64,000 bases of DNA from Phycisphaerales bacterium (GTDB lineage: Bacteria > Planctomycetota > Phycisphaerae > Phycisphaerales > UBA1924), in the NCBI GenBank assembly GCA_016699835.1, contig CP064987.1, positions 2,108,001 to 2,172,000 of the forward strand. The letters run 5' to 3'. The notes under the pieces are model-generated. The model had not been told where the DNA came from and made no database searches. It saw nothing but the letters and a program-made list of their open reading frames with translations. This document shows, in pieces, positions 18,741 through 28,757 of this stretch (the first letter of the stretch is position 1; each line of letters starts with the position of its first letter). The position numbers and the translations under genes were made by a program.

Positions 18741-21731
18741 GTGCCTCGCGCCAAGCCCCCTTCCAACCCGCCCAGGGACGTGCCCGACGCCCCCGCTCAG
18801 CCAAAGCCCGCGAGTGCGGCGAAGCTGGCCGACCCGCGCCAGACGCCGGCGATGCAGCAGTGGACGCGTTTCAAGAAGCGATACCCCGATTGCGTGCTGC
18901 TCTTTCGGATGGGCGATTTTTATGAGACGTTCGACGACGACGCGGTGACGGTCTCGAAGGCCCTGGGGCTGACGCTGACGCAGCGCACGGCGGGCGTCCC
19001 GATGGCGGGCGTGCCCTTCCACCAACTCGACACGTACCTGCGTCGCCTGGTGGCGCAGGGGTACCGCGTGGCGGTGGGGGAGCAGTTACAGGACGCCTCG
19101 CTCGCGAAGGGCGTCGTGCCGCGGGCTGTGACGCGCGTGGTCACGCCGGGGATGGTGGTAGACGACGCGCTCCTGGAATCCGACGCGGCGAGCACGCTGG
19201 GGTGCGTGATCGTGCACGAGACCGAGCGTGGCGACATGGCCTTCCTGGCCGTGGTCGATCTGTCCACGGGCGCGTTCAGGATCTCGGATATGCCGGCGGC
19301 GTCGCTCGTGGACGAGTTGTCGCGCGCGGGCGTGCGTGAGTTGCTCTACCCCGAGCCGGTTGTCGCGCGAGGCGTGAAGGCGGGGAGCGCCAAACCCCAC
19401 ATAGAGATCGAGCGTGCGTTGCGTGCGCTCTCGATCTCGGGCACGCTCAGGCCTGGCTGGCACTTCCGTCAGGACGAGTCGCGCGAGGCGCTCCTGTCGC
19501 ACTATGGCGTGAAGACGCTCGCGGGATTCGGCCTGCGCGACGCCGATCCGGTCGTCGGGCCGGCGGGCGCGATCCTGCGATACATCAAGGAGACACAGAC
19601 GCTCAGCGAGGAGGACACACAGGGCCTCGAGAACGCGCCGGGCGTGCACCTGGCGCGGGTGACGCTGGGGCACATCAGGCCGCCGACGCGCGTGCAGGGC
19701 GAGCGGTTCTGCATCATCGACGCGGTGACGCTGCGGAGCCTGGAGATCGAGCGGACGATGCGCGCCGGGGCGGGCGTGTCGAGCGGCGGCACGGGAGCAG
19801 ATCGCTCGCTTGTGGGGTGCTTCTTGGGCGGCACCGGCGAGAAGTCGTGCAGCAAGACGCCGATGGGAAGGCGGCTTCTCGCGCAGTGGCTCGTCACGCC
19901 GCTGCGAGAGGTGGCGGCGATCGAGGCTCGCCAGCGCGTGGTCGCGTGTCTGGTGGAGGACCGCGTGCTCGCCGAGCGACTGGGCGAAGAGTTGGGCGCG
20001 ATCCAGGACGTGGCGCGCATCGCAGGTCGATTGTCGCTCGGGCGGTCGTCGCCCAGGGACGTTGTCGGCTTGGCACGATCATTGACGCACGCGCCGGCGT
20101 TGGCGGATCTTCTCGATGCACCGGCGACGCGCGGGCTGCGCGATCGGCTGGTGAACGCCGCGGCGGCAACCGAGGGCTGGGCGAGGCGCGTGGTCGGGGC
20201 GTGCGTGGAATCGCCGCCGGCCCATCTCCGCGAGGGCGGGCTGTTCGTCGACGGGTTCGACACGGAACTTGATGAGTGCCGACTGCTCGAGCGCGACGCG
20301 GGGAGTTGGCTCTCGGCGTACCAAGCACGGTTGATCGAGGAGCACGACCTGCCCTCGCTCAAGGTCGGGTACAACCGCGTCTTCGGGTACTACATCGAGT
20401 TGCCCCAGGCACAGGCGCGGAGCGCGCCCGCGGCGTTGACGCGTACGCAGACGCTCAAGAATGCCGAACGCTTCACGACACCCGAACTCCGCGAGTTCGA
20501 GCAGAAGGTGACGAGCGCGCGATCGCGCGGGCTTGAGCGAGAGCGCGTGCTGCTGGCGGGGGTGTGCGACGAGGCGCTGGCGCTCCTGGAGTCGGTCCTG
20601 GACTTTGCCGAAGCGGTAGCGGAACTCGACGCGCTCGGCGCGTTCGCCCAGAAGGCGCAGCGCAAGGGCTGGGTGAGGCCCGAGGTGGTGCAGGAGGCCG
20701 TGCTGGACATCGAGCAGGGGCGGCATCCGGTGCTGGACGACGTGCTGGGCACGGGATTCGTGCCCAACGACGCGCGCCTTGGCACGGGGAAGCCCGGCGA
20801 TTCGAACGCGTCGCTCGCGCTCCTGACGGGACCGAACATGGCGGGCAAGAGCACGTTCATCCGGCAGACGGCACTCCTGGCGCTCCTGGCGCTCACGGGG
20901 AGTTTTGTGCCCGCGAAGCGCGCGACGGTCGGCGTGATCGACCGGATCTTCACGCGGATCGGGGCCGACGACGCGCTGCACGCGGGGCAATCGACCTTCA
21001 TGGTCGAGATGATCGAGACGGCGAACATCCTGAACCACGCGACGCCCCGGTCGCTCGTGGTCCTCGACGAGATCGGGCGCGGCACGAGCACGCTCGATGG
21101 GCTGAGCCTCGCCTGGGCGATCGCCGAGCATCTCGCGGGGACCGGCGACGCGTTCGGCCCGCGCACGCTCTTTGCCACGCACTATCACGAACTCACCGAT
21201 CTCGAGGAGCGATTGGCGGGAAGGGTGAAGAACCTTCACGTGCTCGTGCGTGAGTGGCCGCCGGGCGATCCGCAGGCGCAGATCGTGTTCCTGCACCGCA
21301 TCAAGCCCGGGAAGACGGACCAGTCATATGGCGTGCACGTGGCGCGCCTGGCGGGCGTGCCGACGGGCGTGATCGAGCGGGCGCGCGAGGTGCTCGGCTC
21401 GCTCGCGGTGCACCACGGGCCGATGGTCCAGGCGCCTTTGGGTCGGGACGAGGCCGCCGGGAGCGTGGGAGGCGCGACTCCCAGGTCCGGACGTTCCGCG
21501 AAGCCGCGTGGTGCTCTGAAGGTTCCGTCGCGCGAGACGATGATGGATCACCCTGATGACGCCGGGCAGATGTCGCTCTTCACGCGATACGTCTCGCACC
21601 CGGTCGTCGAGGAGTTGCGCGAGGTGAAGATCGATTCGCTGACGCCCCTGCGGGCGTTTGATCTCCTGCGCGAGATCGTCGGTCGCGTGCACGCCGACGA
21701 GTCGTCTTCGAACACACCTCCGAAGGACTGA
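18741..21731 (+). CDS. mutS: DNA mismatch repair protein MutS
   Basis: 996 residues from the GTG at 18741; a GTG at 18780 or the ATG at 18852 would also keep all domains. The mismatch-reading motif Phe-Tyr-Glu is present in GDFYETF (F60, E62 from the first start). The ATPase shows Walker A GPNMAGKST (from residue 697), Walker B VVLDEIGRGTST and the ATHYHEL switch. The C-terminus is longer than usual, with a basic, low-complexity linker before a helical end (VVEELREVKIDSLTPLRAFD), as in tetramerising MutS proteins. MutS finds base mismatches after replication and recruits MutL. No mutL lies in the window. The gene converges with the release-factor-like gene. Confidence 0.97.
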   Translation: MPRAKPPSNPPRDVPDAPAQPKPASAAKLADPRQTPAMQQWTRFKKRYPDCVLLFRMGDFYETFDDDAVTVSKALGLTLTQRTAGVPMAGVPFHQLDTYLRRLVAQGYRVAVGEQLQDASLAKGVVPRAVTRVVTPGMVVDDALLESDAASTLGCVIVHETERGDMAFLAVVDLSTGAFRISDMPAASLVDELSRAGVRELLYPEPVVARGVKAGSAKPHIEIERALRALSISGTLRPGWHFRQDESREALLSHYGVKTLAGFGLRDADPVVGPAGAILRYIKETQTLSEEDTQGLENAPGVHLARVTLGHIRPPTRVQGERFCIIDAVTLRSLEIERTMRAGAGVSSGGTGADRSLVGCFLGGTGEKSCSKTPMGRRLLAQWLVTPLREVAAIEARQRVVACLVEDRVLAERLGEELGAIQDVARIAGRLSLGRSSPRDVVGLARSLTHAPALADLLDAPATRGLRDRLVNAAAATEGWARRVVGACVESPPAHLREGGLFVDGFDTELDECRLLERDAGSWLSAYQARLIEEHDLPSLKVGYNRVFGYYIELPQAQARSAPAALTRTQTLKNAERFTTPELREFEQKVTSARSRGLERERVLLAGVCDEALALLESVLDFAEAVAELDALGAFAQKAQRKGWVRPEVVQEAVLDIEQGRHPVLDDVLGTGFVPNDARLGTGKPGDSNASLALLTGPNMAGKSTFIRQTALLALLALTGSFVPAKRATVGVIDRIFTRIGADDALHAGQSTFMVEMIETANILNHATPRSLVVLDEIGRGTSTLDGLSLAWAIAEHLAGTGDAFGPRTLFATHYHELTDLEERLAGRVKNLHVLVREWPPGDPQAQIVFLHRIKPGKTDQSYGVHVARLAGVPTGVIERAREVLGSLAVHHGPMVQAPLGRDEAAGSVGGATPRSGRSAKPRGALKVPSRETMMDHPDDAGQMSLFTRYVSHPVVEELREVKIDSLTPLRAFDLLREIVGRVHADESSSNTPPKD

Positions 21732-21737
21732 TCGTCG

Positions 21738-22271
21738 TCACTTGAGCGGGTGCAACCCTCGGGCCTCGCGTTCCTTGTTCATCAGGACGAACGCGTGGGG
21801 GTGGTCCTTCACGAGTTTCACGAGTTGGCTCATCGAGCAGCCCAGGCGAAGGGCGGCGGTCTTGGCGTCCCAGGCCGCGGCGGCGATCACGTCGAGCGCC
21901 TCGGCGAGCATCGCGGGAAAGTCCGCGTGCTCGGGGTTGCAGGCGACGCGCCCGCCACGCGTGCGCGAGAGCCAGAGTGCCGAGCGGATCTCGCCAAGAC
22001 CGACGGGGGCGCGGCAGTGCGATGCAAGGAGCAATCGAAGGCGGAAGATCGCGACGCTGCGATTCTCGCTCTGGCTCCGGCGTTCGTCGGCATGGGCCTC
22101 GATCCCCGTGGGCGAGTGCAGGAGCGTGACCTTGGTCTCGACCTTGTTGCGGTGCTGCCCGCCCGGGCCCGAGGCGCGCCCGCGACCGATCTCGCACGAC
22201 TCGAGGAGATCCTCGATCGCGAGCGTCGCGGGGTGGGGCGCGGGGACGAGTATGGTGCCCGTCGTCGCCAT
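21738..22271 (-). CDS. Peptide chain release factor-like protein (GGQ domain only)
   Basis: 177 residues. The peptidyl-tRNA hydrolysis motif GGQ is in GRGRASGPGGQHRNKVET (about 29-46), followed by the typical HSPTGIEAHADERRSQSENR stretch. There is no codon-recognition domain, so it resembles ArfB/RF-H-type factors that release peptides from stalled ribosomes rather than RF1/RF2. Unlike ArfB, the C-terminus is a helical region (SMSQLVKLVKDHPHAFVLMN) with a modest basic ending. It is the third gene of an apparent operon: S41 protease, tsaD (GTGA overlap), then this gene only 3 bases after tsaD. Confidence 0.8.
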   Translation of the reverse strand: MATTGTILVPAPHPATLAIEDLLESCEIGRGRASGPGGQHRNKVETKVTLLHSPTGIEAHADERRSQSENRSVAIFRLRLLLASHCRAPVGLGEIRSALWLSRTRGGRVACNPEHADFPAMLAEALDVIAAAAWDAKTAALRLGCSMSQLVKLVKDHPHAFVLMNKEREARGLHPLK

Positions 22272-22274
22272 GCG

Positions 22275-23384
22275 TCAGGTCGCGCTCGTGGTGGGGATGG
22301 CCTTGAGGTCCAGTCCGCTCGACTCGCCCGAGGCGAGGAGTGTTGCGCCAAGGCCGGCGATCATGGCGGCGTTGTCCACGCAGAACTCCATCGGCGGGAT
22401 GTGGAGCGTGAGGGCGTGGGCCTTGGCGAAGGCGGCGAGTTCGGCGCGGAGGCGTGAGTTGGCCGTCACGCCGCCGCCGGCGACGAGGGTCGAAACGGCG
22501 TTGCCCTCGCTACGCACGCGAGCAAGCGCCCGCTCGAGTTTCAGGATCACCGCCTTGCACGCGGCCCTTTGGAATGATGCCGCGAGGTCGGGGAACTGCT
22601 CGCGGGGCACGGGGATCGAGGGATGCTCGGCGTTCTTCCCCGGCACGCCGCGCACGGCATAGAGGAGCGCCGTCTTCAGCCCGGAGAATGAGAAATCCAA
22701 CGACTCGGGCGAGAGCCGGCTGATGGGCATGTCGAAGGCACGGTCGTTGGCGTTGGCTGAACGCGCGAGGCGATCGAGTTCGGGTCCGCCCGGGTAGGGA
22801 AGTCCCAGGATCTTCGCGCCCTTGTCGTAGGCCTCGCCGAGCGCGTCGTCGATGGTCGAGCCGAGACGAGCGAGGTTGGTCCACGAGCGGACGAGGTACA
22901 TCGAGGTGTGCCCGCCACTGACGACCAGGCCGAGCGCGGGAAGGGCGAGGGTTGGGAGCGAGGATGGTTCGACGGGGCGATCGTCGTCGGCCCTTACGAG
23001 CGCACCGGAATAGAGATGGGCATGGACGTGATCGACGCCGATGAGGGGTTTGTCGAGCGCCCACGCGAGGGCCTTCGCCGCCGACACGCCGACGAGGAGC
23101 GAGCCGATCAGGCCCGGGCGATTGCCCACGGCGATCGCGTCGATCATGCCAAGCCCGACGCCCGCCTCGGCGAGCGCGCGGCGAATGACCGGAAGGATTC
23201 GCTCGACGTGCGCCCGACTGGCGAGTTCGGGAACGACGCCCGCGTATTCCTCGTGGATCTCGTGCTGTGAGGCCACCACGCTCGACAGCACGACGCGACC
23301 ATCTCGAACCACGGCGGCGGCGGTCTCGTCGCACGAGGACTCGATCCCCAGCACCGCCGCGCGACCAAGAGCGACACTGGTCAC
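22275..23384 (-). CDS. tsaD: tRNA N6-adenosine threonylcarbamoyltransferase TsaD
   Basis: 369 residues, GTG start overlapping the S41 protease stop (GTGA). TsaD transfers the threonylcarbamoyl group to A37 of tRNAs reading ANN codons, with TsaB/TsaE. Visible family features are LGIESSCDETAAAVV at the N-terminus, SQHEIHEEYAGVVPELASR, the metal-binding HVHAH, the SGGHTSMY motif, and the late DNAAMIAGLG. Length is normal to slightly long. tsaB and tsaE are not adjacent. It sits in a three-gene operon between a periplasmic protease and a release-factor-like protein. Confidence 0.97.
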   Translation of the reverse strand: MTSVALGRAAVLGIESSCDETAAAVVRDGRVVLSSVVASQHEIHEEYAGVVPELASRAHVERILPVIRRALAEAGVGLGMIDAIAVGNRPGLIGSLLVGVSAAKALAWALDKPLIGVDHVHAHLYSGALVRADDDRPVEPSSLPTLALPALGLVVSGGHTSMYLVRSWTNLARLGSTIDDALGEAYDKGAKILGLPYPGGPELDRLARSANANDRAFDMPISRLSPESLDFSFSGLKTALLYAVRGVPGKNAEHPSIPVPREQFPDLAASFQRAACKAVILKLERALARVRSEGNAVSTLVAGGGVTANSRLRAELAAFAKAHALTLHIPPMEFCVDNAAMIAGLGATLLASGESSGLDLKAIPTTSAT

Positions 23385-25102
23385 GGCGCGGGGGCTTCCT
23401 TCTCGCCCGGTGTGGTCGAATCGCCCGAAGGCTTCGCCGCGGTTGAATCGGGCGTGCCCTCTTTGGTGACGAGGTCCGACGCCTGCAGCCAGCGCTCGAG
23501 CGTTCGCCCGGTTATCTTTTTGCCCTTGATATCGAGGATCGCGATCACGTGCCCATCTTTGTCCTTCACCTCGACCACGCCGCCGGCGAGGTCGGCGTCA
23601 TCGGGCAAAAGATCCTGCGGCTCGATGGAATCCCCCGCGGCGGTCTCGAGCGCGCTGATCCGCTTAGCGGTTCGCTCGAGTTCGCGCTCGAGGCGCTCCT
23701 GGAGTCGCACCGCGTCCTGCAGTTCGGCCATCGCGATCTTCTGCGTCTGGTGCTCGCTCTCGCCGGAGCCTTTCCATTCACCCGTCGCGATCTTGCCGCG
23801 GACGGCGTTGACGGCGGCCGAAAGTTGCTTGTCATGCAGCGTCGAGAGGACCCAGTCGGCGTTGGTCCATTGCCCGTCGTCCTCGCCGCCGCCCTGGCGG
23901 AGCACCTCGAGTTTGCGGCGGACGTCGAGCATGTCGCCCACCTCCTCGTCGCTCATGGGTACATAGAACCCCGGCGAGGGATCGACGCCCCAGGTCTCCG
24001 AGTCATCGGTGCGTGTGAGGCTGCGCCCGCTGGGGAGGTAGTACCCCTGCTCGGTGAGTTTGAGTTCGCCGAGTTCGCCCTTGGCGAGGGTGTGGACGGT
24101 CTGGACGCTGCCTTTTCCGAAACTCCGCGAGCCGACGGCGATGGCGCGGTTGTTCTCGACGAGCGCGCCCGAGAGGACCTCGCTCGCCGACGCGGACTGT
24201 CCGTTGAGCAGGATCGCGATGGGGAACTCGGGGAGCGTCCCGGGGTCACGCGCGACGGCGGTCTCTTCCTTGTGGGCGCGGCCTCGTGTCGAGACAATCG
24301 TGCCATCCTTGAGGAACAGGTCGGCGATCGCGATCGCCTCGCCCAGGACGCCGCCGGGGTTGAATCGCAGGTCGAGCACGAGGCCCTTGACGTTGCCCTT
24401 GTCGGCGTCGATGGAGAGGAGCGCCTCGGCGAGCTCGCGGGCGCATCCGGGCGTGAACTGCGTGAGGCGGATGTACGCGATGCCGTGGTCCGGATCGATG
24501 GTGTACATCCACTTGTTGCCGTCCTGATCCTGGCGGTGGAATCCCTTGACCGAGCGCGTCTTGATGCGCTCGCGGACGATCGTGACCTCGAGTTTCTCGC
24601 CCTGGCGGTCGATCGTGAGTTTCACGGGCGTGCCCGGCTCGCCCACGAGGAGTTCGACGCACTTCTGGACGGTGAGTTTGTGCGTGCTCTTGCCATCGAT
24701 CTCCAGGACGCGGTCGTCGGGCATCAGCCCCTCGCGAAACGCGGGCGAGTCCTCGAGGGGCGTCTGGATGGTGAGATAGTCGTCCTGGATGAAGACCTGG
24801 GCGCCGATGCCGACATACTCGCCGGTGAGGCTCTTGTTGAAGTCCATCGCGTCGGCGGGGGGGACATACTCCGAGTACGGATCGTTGAGCGCCTCGAGCA
24901 TCCCCTTGATCGCGCCCTCCTGGAGTTTGGTCTCGTCCACCTCGCGGACGAACTTCTGTTCGACCAGGTGCTTGATGTCCACGACGGCATCGACAAAGGT
25001 GTAATCCGTCCGCCGGGCGAGCGCGAGCGTCGAGCCGAAGACGGCCGCCCCGAGGATCACCAGGAGCGACAGATCGAACCACAGGCGAGAACGACGGATC
25101 AT
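23381..25102 (-). CDS. S41-family C-terminal processing protease (CtpA-like)
   Basis: 573 residues from the ATG at 25102, preceded by GGAGGAG; a longer frame exists upstream without such a site. One N-terminal membrane/signal segment (about 6-28) is followed by a helical part (VEQKFVREVDETKLQEGAIKGM) and a PDZ domain (about 85-170). The S41 protease core follows, with nucleophile Ser in NGQSASASEVL and the general-base Lys in SRSFGKGSVQT. A long C-terminal charged helix and a Thr/Pro/Ala-rich tail follow. Family members trim C-termini of exported proteins. It opens the operon with tsaD and the release-factor-like gene. Confidence 0.92.
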   Translation of the reverse strand: MIRRSRLWFDLSLLVILGAAVFGSTLALARRTDYTFVDAVVDIKHLVEQKFVREVDETKLQEGAIKGMLEALNDPYSEYVPPADAMDFNKSLTGEYVGIGAQVFIQDDYLTIQTPLEDSPAFREGLMPDDRVLEIDGKSTHKLTVQKCVELLVGEPGTPVKLTIDRQGEKLEVTIVRERIKTRSVKGFHRQDQDGNKWMYTIDPDHGIAYIRLTQFTPGCARELAEALLSIDADKGNVKGLVLDLRFNPGGVLGEAIAIADLFLKDGTIVSTRGRAHKEETAVARDPGTLPEFPIAILLNGQSASASEVLSGALVENNRAIAVGSRSFGKGSVQTVHTLAKGELGELKLTEQGYYLPSGRSLTRTDDSETWGVDPSPGFYVPMSDEEVGDMLDVRRKLEVLRQGGGEDDGQWTNADWVLSTLHDKQLSAAVNAVRGKIATGEWKGSGESEHQTQKIAMAELQDAVRLQERLERELERTAKRISALETAAGDSIEPQDLLPDDADLAGGVVEVKDKDGHVIAILDIKGKKITGRTLERWLQASDLVTKEGTPDSTAAKPSGDSTTPGEKEAPAP

Positions 25103-25249
25103 GCTTCGACTCCTCCGCACACCCCACACGTGACGCACCCCGCCCGATGATGCACCTTATTGGAGCATCGGCGTCATTCTAGCGCGGCTCCATATCATCC
25201 CTTTCCGTTCGATCCTTCGCGTCCGCCTGTTCCGCACTGCCTTTTCCCT

Positions 25250-26737
25250 ATGTCCAAGAAAGAACGCTCATCGCTGGAGGTGCAGAGCGAGCGTGCGGTG
25301 TTGGCCGCCGTTCGACTGCCCGAGGACCATTTTGACGCCGCCAATCCGTTCGGCGAGTTGCGAGCCCTTGCCGAGCAGGCGGGCGCGGTGGTCGTCGGTG
25401 AACTCTCGCAGAACCTGCAGCGCCCCGTGACGGGGACGTACATGGGCACGGGGAAGATCGAGGAACTCAAGGCGCTCTGCGAGACACTGAACGCCGCCAC
25501 CGTGATCTTCGACCACGACCTCTCTCCCAAGCAGATCTCGTCGATCGAGCAGGCGATCGGACGGAAGGTCGTCGACCGCTCGGAACTCATCCTCGACATC
25601 TTCGCCGGGCGCGCCACGACGCACGAGGCGAAACTCCAGGTCGAACTCGCGCAACTCGAGTACACCTATCCGCGTCTCCGCGCCATGTGGGACCACCTCG
25701 AGCGCATCGTGGGCGGCGGCGGGGTCGCGGGGATCGGCACGCGCGGTCCCGGTGAGCAGCAGTTGGAGATCGACCGGCGCCTCGTGCAGAAGCGGCGCCT
25801 CGCGCTCGAGCGACAACTCCACGACATCCAGGCACGCAAACGCCGCGAGGTCGCCTCGCGAAACGCCGAGCACTTCACCATCGGCCTCGTCGGCTACACC
25901 AACGCCGGCAAGAGCACGCTCTTCAACACCCTGACCTCGGGCGGGGCGTACGCCGACGATCGTCTCTTCGCGACGCTCATGACGCGCACGCGCCAGTGGG
26001 ACCTGGGCGACTCGGTGCGCGTGATGCTCTCGGACACCGTTGGCTTCGTGCGGGATCTCCCCCACAATCTCATCGCGTCGTTCAAGGCGACGCTCGAGGA
26101 GGCGACGCACGCCGACGTCCTGCTCATCGTGCTCGACGTCTCGGATCCCGCGGTGGAGATGCACCTCAACACCGTGACCACCACGCTCGACGAACTCTTC
26201 GAGGAACTCGAGGAGGAACTCGCCGACTCTCCCGACGAGCACGACCGTCGCTGGGAGCGCCCGCGTCGGATCCTGCTGCTCAACAAGGCCGACCGTCTCA
26301 AGGACAACACGGACCTGCTCGTCTGGCTGCGCAAGCATCCCGACGCGATCCCGCTCTGCGCGCTCCCCGCGTCGCCCGGCATGCCGATCCCGCTCGGCCA
26401 GGCCGAACTCGCCGATCGCATCCGGGGCATGGCCCGCGGCGAGGTCCGCGACGTCGTCGTCACGCTCCCCACGCGCGACGCGAAGTTCATCCAGAGGATC
26501 GAGGCCCAGGGCATCGTCCGCGACCGCGAGTATCACGACGACCGCGTGGTGATCCACGTGCGCATCGGGCTGCGGCAACTCGCGCTCTGCAAGGCCGCGG
26601 GCTCACGCCTCACCGTCGCCGACGAGCACGGCGAGCCAATCTCACTGAACTTCGGCCCCGCCCCCAAGCCCAAGCCGACACCCGGCCTTCCTGGAAGGCC
26701 CGGGTGGAGCAAGGCCGCAAGTACCGATCAATCCTGA
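25250..26737 (+). CDS. hflX: GTPase HflX
   Basis: 495 residues from the ATG at 25250 (protein begins SKKERSS); the frame extends upstream but those residues look non-coding. The N-terminal HflX domain contains the GTGKIEELK block (MGTGKIEELKALCE), the GIGTRGPGEQQLEIDRR linker is typical, and the G domain has G1 GYTNAGKST, G3 DTVGF and G4 NKAD. HflX binds ribosomes and can rescue or split stalled 70S particles. It is longer than E. coli HflX (426) through an acidic insert (LEEELADSPDEHDRRWERPR) and a C-terminal extension with Pro/Lys. It is divergent from the S41 protease gene. Confidence 0.95.
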   Translation: MSKKERSSLEVQSERAVLAAVRLPEDHFDAANPFGELRALAEQAGAVVVGELSQNLQRPVTGTYMGTGKIEELKALCETLNAATVIFDHDLSPKQISSIEQAIGRKVVDRSELILDIFAGRATTHEAKLQVELAQLEYTYPRLRAMWDHLERIVGGGGVAGIGTRGPGEQQLEIDRRLVQKRRLALERQLHDIQARKRREVASRNAEHFTIGLVGYTNAGKSTLFNTLTSGGAYADDRLFATLMTRTRQWDLGDSVRVMLSDTVGFVRDLPHNLIASFKATLEEATHADVLLIVLDVSDPAVEMHLNTVTTTLDELFEELEEELADSPDEHDRRWERPRRILLLNKADRLKDNTDLLVWLRKHPDAIPLCALPASPGMPIPLGQAELADRIRGMARGEVRDVVVTLPTRDAKFIQRIEAQGIVRDREYHDDRVVIHVRIGLRQLALCKAAGSRLTVADEHGEPISLNFGPAPKPKPTPGLPGRPGWSKAASTDQS

Positions 26738-26753
26738 CAAGCCGTGCTCGACA

Positions 26754-27203
26754 TCACGGCTGGGGCGCCGGCTCCGGCTGGATCGGGTCGGGCGGGTTGT
26801 CCGACAACAGCCGGGCGATCTCGGCCCGCTGCTCGGAGAAGGCCACGATCTGATCGAGGTGGGCCCCGATGACCTGACGCGTACGGACCGTCGTAGCCGG
26901 GTTCCGCACGAGCGTCGCTAGGACGCGCGTGTGGTCTTCCGAGAAGCCGCTATTGGAACTCAAGCAGTGCACGATTCTGAGTTGGTCGCACTCTTCGAGG
27001 TCGGGCTTGGCGGCGATCTGCTCCAAGACGTCGGCCCGCTCGCCGGAGAACTGCACCCGGCACGCCGCGTCCACCGCCGGGGTGTACCGCCCCATCGTCG
27101 GGTCGGTCGGAACCGTCCGGCAGCCACCCAGAAACCCACTCAGGGCGGCCATTCCGAGTGTGGCAAGGGCGACGGAAACGCTGGCTCGACGCATTTGGTT
27201 CAT
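26754..27203 (-). CDS. Small lipoprotein, unknown function
   Basis: 149 residues from the ATG at 27203, with AGGAG upstream. A lipoprotein signal ends in the lipobox LGGC (about residue 24). The mature part has a helical region with two more cysteines (EECDQLRIVHC) and an Arg-rich segment RNPATTVRTRQVIGAHLDQI reminiscent of a HEAT-like helix pair. The C-terminus is Pro-rich. I do not recognise the family. It converges with hflX and lies beside tRNA-Thr. Confidence 0.6.
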   Translation of the reverse strand: MNQMRRASVSVALATLGMAALSGFLGGCRTVPTDPTMGRYTPAVDAACRVQFSGERADVLEQIAAKPDLEECDQLRIVHCLSSNSGFSEDHTRVLATLVRNPATTVRTRQVIGAHLDQIVAFSEQRAEIARLLSDNPPDPIQPEPAPQP

Positions 27204-27267
27204 GGAACTGGACTCCTGCTCGCCGACCCCCGATACTTCACCCCACCCGTGATTCGCCACGGGTGAT

Positions 27268-27339
27268 GCCACCTTAGCTCAGCGGTAGAGCGATGCTTTC
27301 GTAAAGCATAGGTCCAGGGTTCAAATCCCTGAGGTGGCT
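27268..27339 (+). tRNA. tRNA-Thr (anticodon CGT)
   Basis: A 72-base cloverleaf: acceptor GCCACCT/AGGTGGC, D arm AGCTCAGCGGTAGAGC, and an anticodon stem ATGCT/AGCAT enclosing TTCGTAA with anticodon CGT (reads ACG). The T arm is CAGGGTTCAAATCCCTG. CCA is not encoded and a short T-run follows. Confidence 0.95.
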
Positions 27340-27659
27340 TTTTCGTGCTTTGGTTGGGTGTTTGCCCAATAACTCCACGCATACAGACCGCCTCATGCCG
27401 TCACCCTCAGCGATTGGGCCTCCCAATTCAGGTTCCGCAGGAACTTCCAGACGGTCGATACGTCTATACAACTCGGTCGGAAGAACTGTTGATGGGGCGA
27501 GTGTTCCGGCTCGACGCGTTTCGATGCAATGAGGTTCGATCACTGTGTGCCGCACACCCGGGCGTTCCACAATGATCGATTCCAACCGCGATCGATGCTC
27601 GCCCCAGAGGCGACACAACACCGGACTTTCGCAAGGCCAGACGACAAAGGAGCCAGGGC
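27340..27659. other. Intergenic region without a recognised gene
   Basis: About 320 bases between tRNA-Thr and the secretin-N-like gene. Short open frames occur on both strands but have no ribosome binding site or protein-like composition. The only signal I can support is the AAAGGAG site at 27646-27652 for the downstream gene. Confidence 0.5.
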
Positions 27660-28757
27660 ATGAAGTTCACAAGCAAGACATTCGCGCGATCCGCCGCTCA
27701 TCTCATCCTCTCTGCCGGGATGGCGTTGGGCCTCTCGAGCATGGCCCTGGCCCAGGGCACGGCCCCCAGCGCGAAGGGTGCGACAGTTTCCGGCGGCTCC
27801 ACGGTGCGAACGACGGGCATCCCCCAGCGCGACACGCTCCTCCGCATGATGAAGCCCATCGCCGTGGACTTCACCGACCAGCGGCTCGAGGACATCGTGC
27901 AGTACCTGCAGACGGTGACGGGGGCCGATTTCGAGCCGTTGTGGATCGACGACACCCATGCCGTCGGCTTGGACAAGGACTCCACGATCACGCTCAAGAC
28001 CACGTCGCTTCCGGCTCTGACGATCCTCGACAAGATCCTCGAGCGAGCCGGGAGCGAGTTCACCGGGATGAGCGCCTGGCAGATGAGCGACACCGGCTCG
28101 CTGCAGTTCGGCCCGCGCGAGCGTCTCAACGTCTACAAGCGCGTCGAGACCTACTCCATCATCGATCTCCTCACCGAGATCCCCAACTACACCGACGCCC
28201 CCGACTTCGACCTGAACACGGTCCTCCAAGGCTCCGGTGGACGCGGGGCATCGCAGGCACGATCACCCTTCCGTGATACTGGCGGCACCCGCGGGCAGGA
28301 TCAGGACGTCAAAACCCCCGAGGAGAAGGCCGACGATCTCAAGCGTCTCATCGTCTCGCTCATCGAGTCTGACCAGTGGCAGGAGAACGGCGGGTCGGGC
28401 GGCTCGATCACCTACTTCCAGGGGAACTTCATCGTCAACGCTCCGGACTACATGCACCGGGCCCTGAATGGATATCCCTATTGGCCTTCGGGCGGCGTCG
28501 TTGTCCGCGAGAGCAAGGGCCGGCGCTACGTCAGCCTGAGCACCACCGCCGAGATCTCCAAGATCGCCGAGGTCATCAACACGCCACCGGTTGCCGGGAC
28601 CGCCGGCGGTGGCGCAGCCCCCTCGGGTGGCGGTGCCGGGCCGGGTGGATCGACCGCACCCGCAGGAACACCCGCAACCAAGCCGGGCACGGCCTCAAGC
28701 CCCAAGCCGACCAACGCGCCGGCCGGGACCGGGACCAAGGCTCCTGCTCCCAAGTAA
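27660..28757 (+). CDS. Exported protein with secretin/STN-like N-domain
   Basis: 365 residues, ATG 7 bases after AAAGGAG. A signal peptide ends at SSMALAQ (about residue 32). The segment IAVDFTDQRLEDIVQYLQTV then SLPALTILDKILERAG (about 60-140) has the pattern of the short N0/STN domain found before secretins and TonB receptors. A second related block lies near 220-300 (DLKRLIVSLIESDQW, GNFIVNAPDYMHRAL). There is no secretin pore domain. The C-terminal ~60 residues are Gly/Pro/Ala/Thr low complexity. It may be a secretin-associated or stand-alone periplasmic protein; function unknown. A hairpin follows before the convergent lexA. Confidence 0.7.
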   Translation: MKFTSKTFARSAAHLILSAGMALGLSSMALAQGTAPSAKGATVSGGSTVRTTGIPQRDTLLRMMKPIAVDFTDQRLEDIVQYLQTVTGADFEPLWIDDTHAVGLDKDSTITLKTTSLPALTILDKILERAGSEFTGMSAWQMSDTGSLQFGPRERLNVYKRVETYSIIDLLTEIPNYTDAPDFDLNTVLQGSGGRGASQARSPFRDTGGTRGQDQDVKTPEEKADDLKRLIVSLIESDQWQENGGSGGSITYFQGNFIVNAPDYMHRALNGYPYWPSGGVVVRESKGRRYVSLSTTAEISKIAEVINTPPVAGTAGGGAAPSGGGAGPGGSTAPAGTPATKPGTASSPKPTNAPAGTGTKAPAPK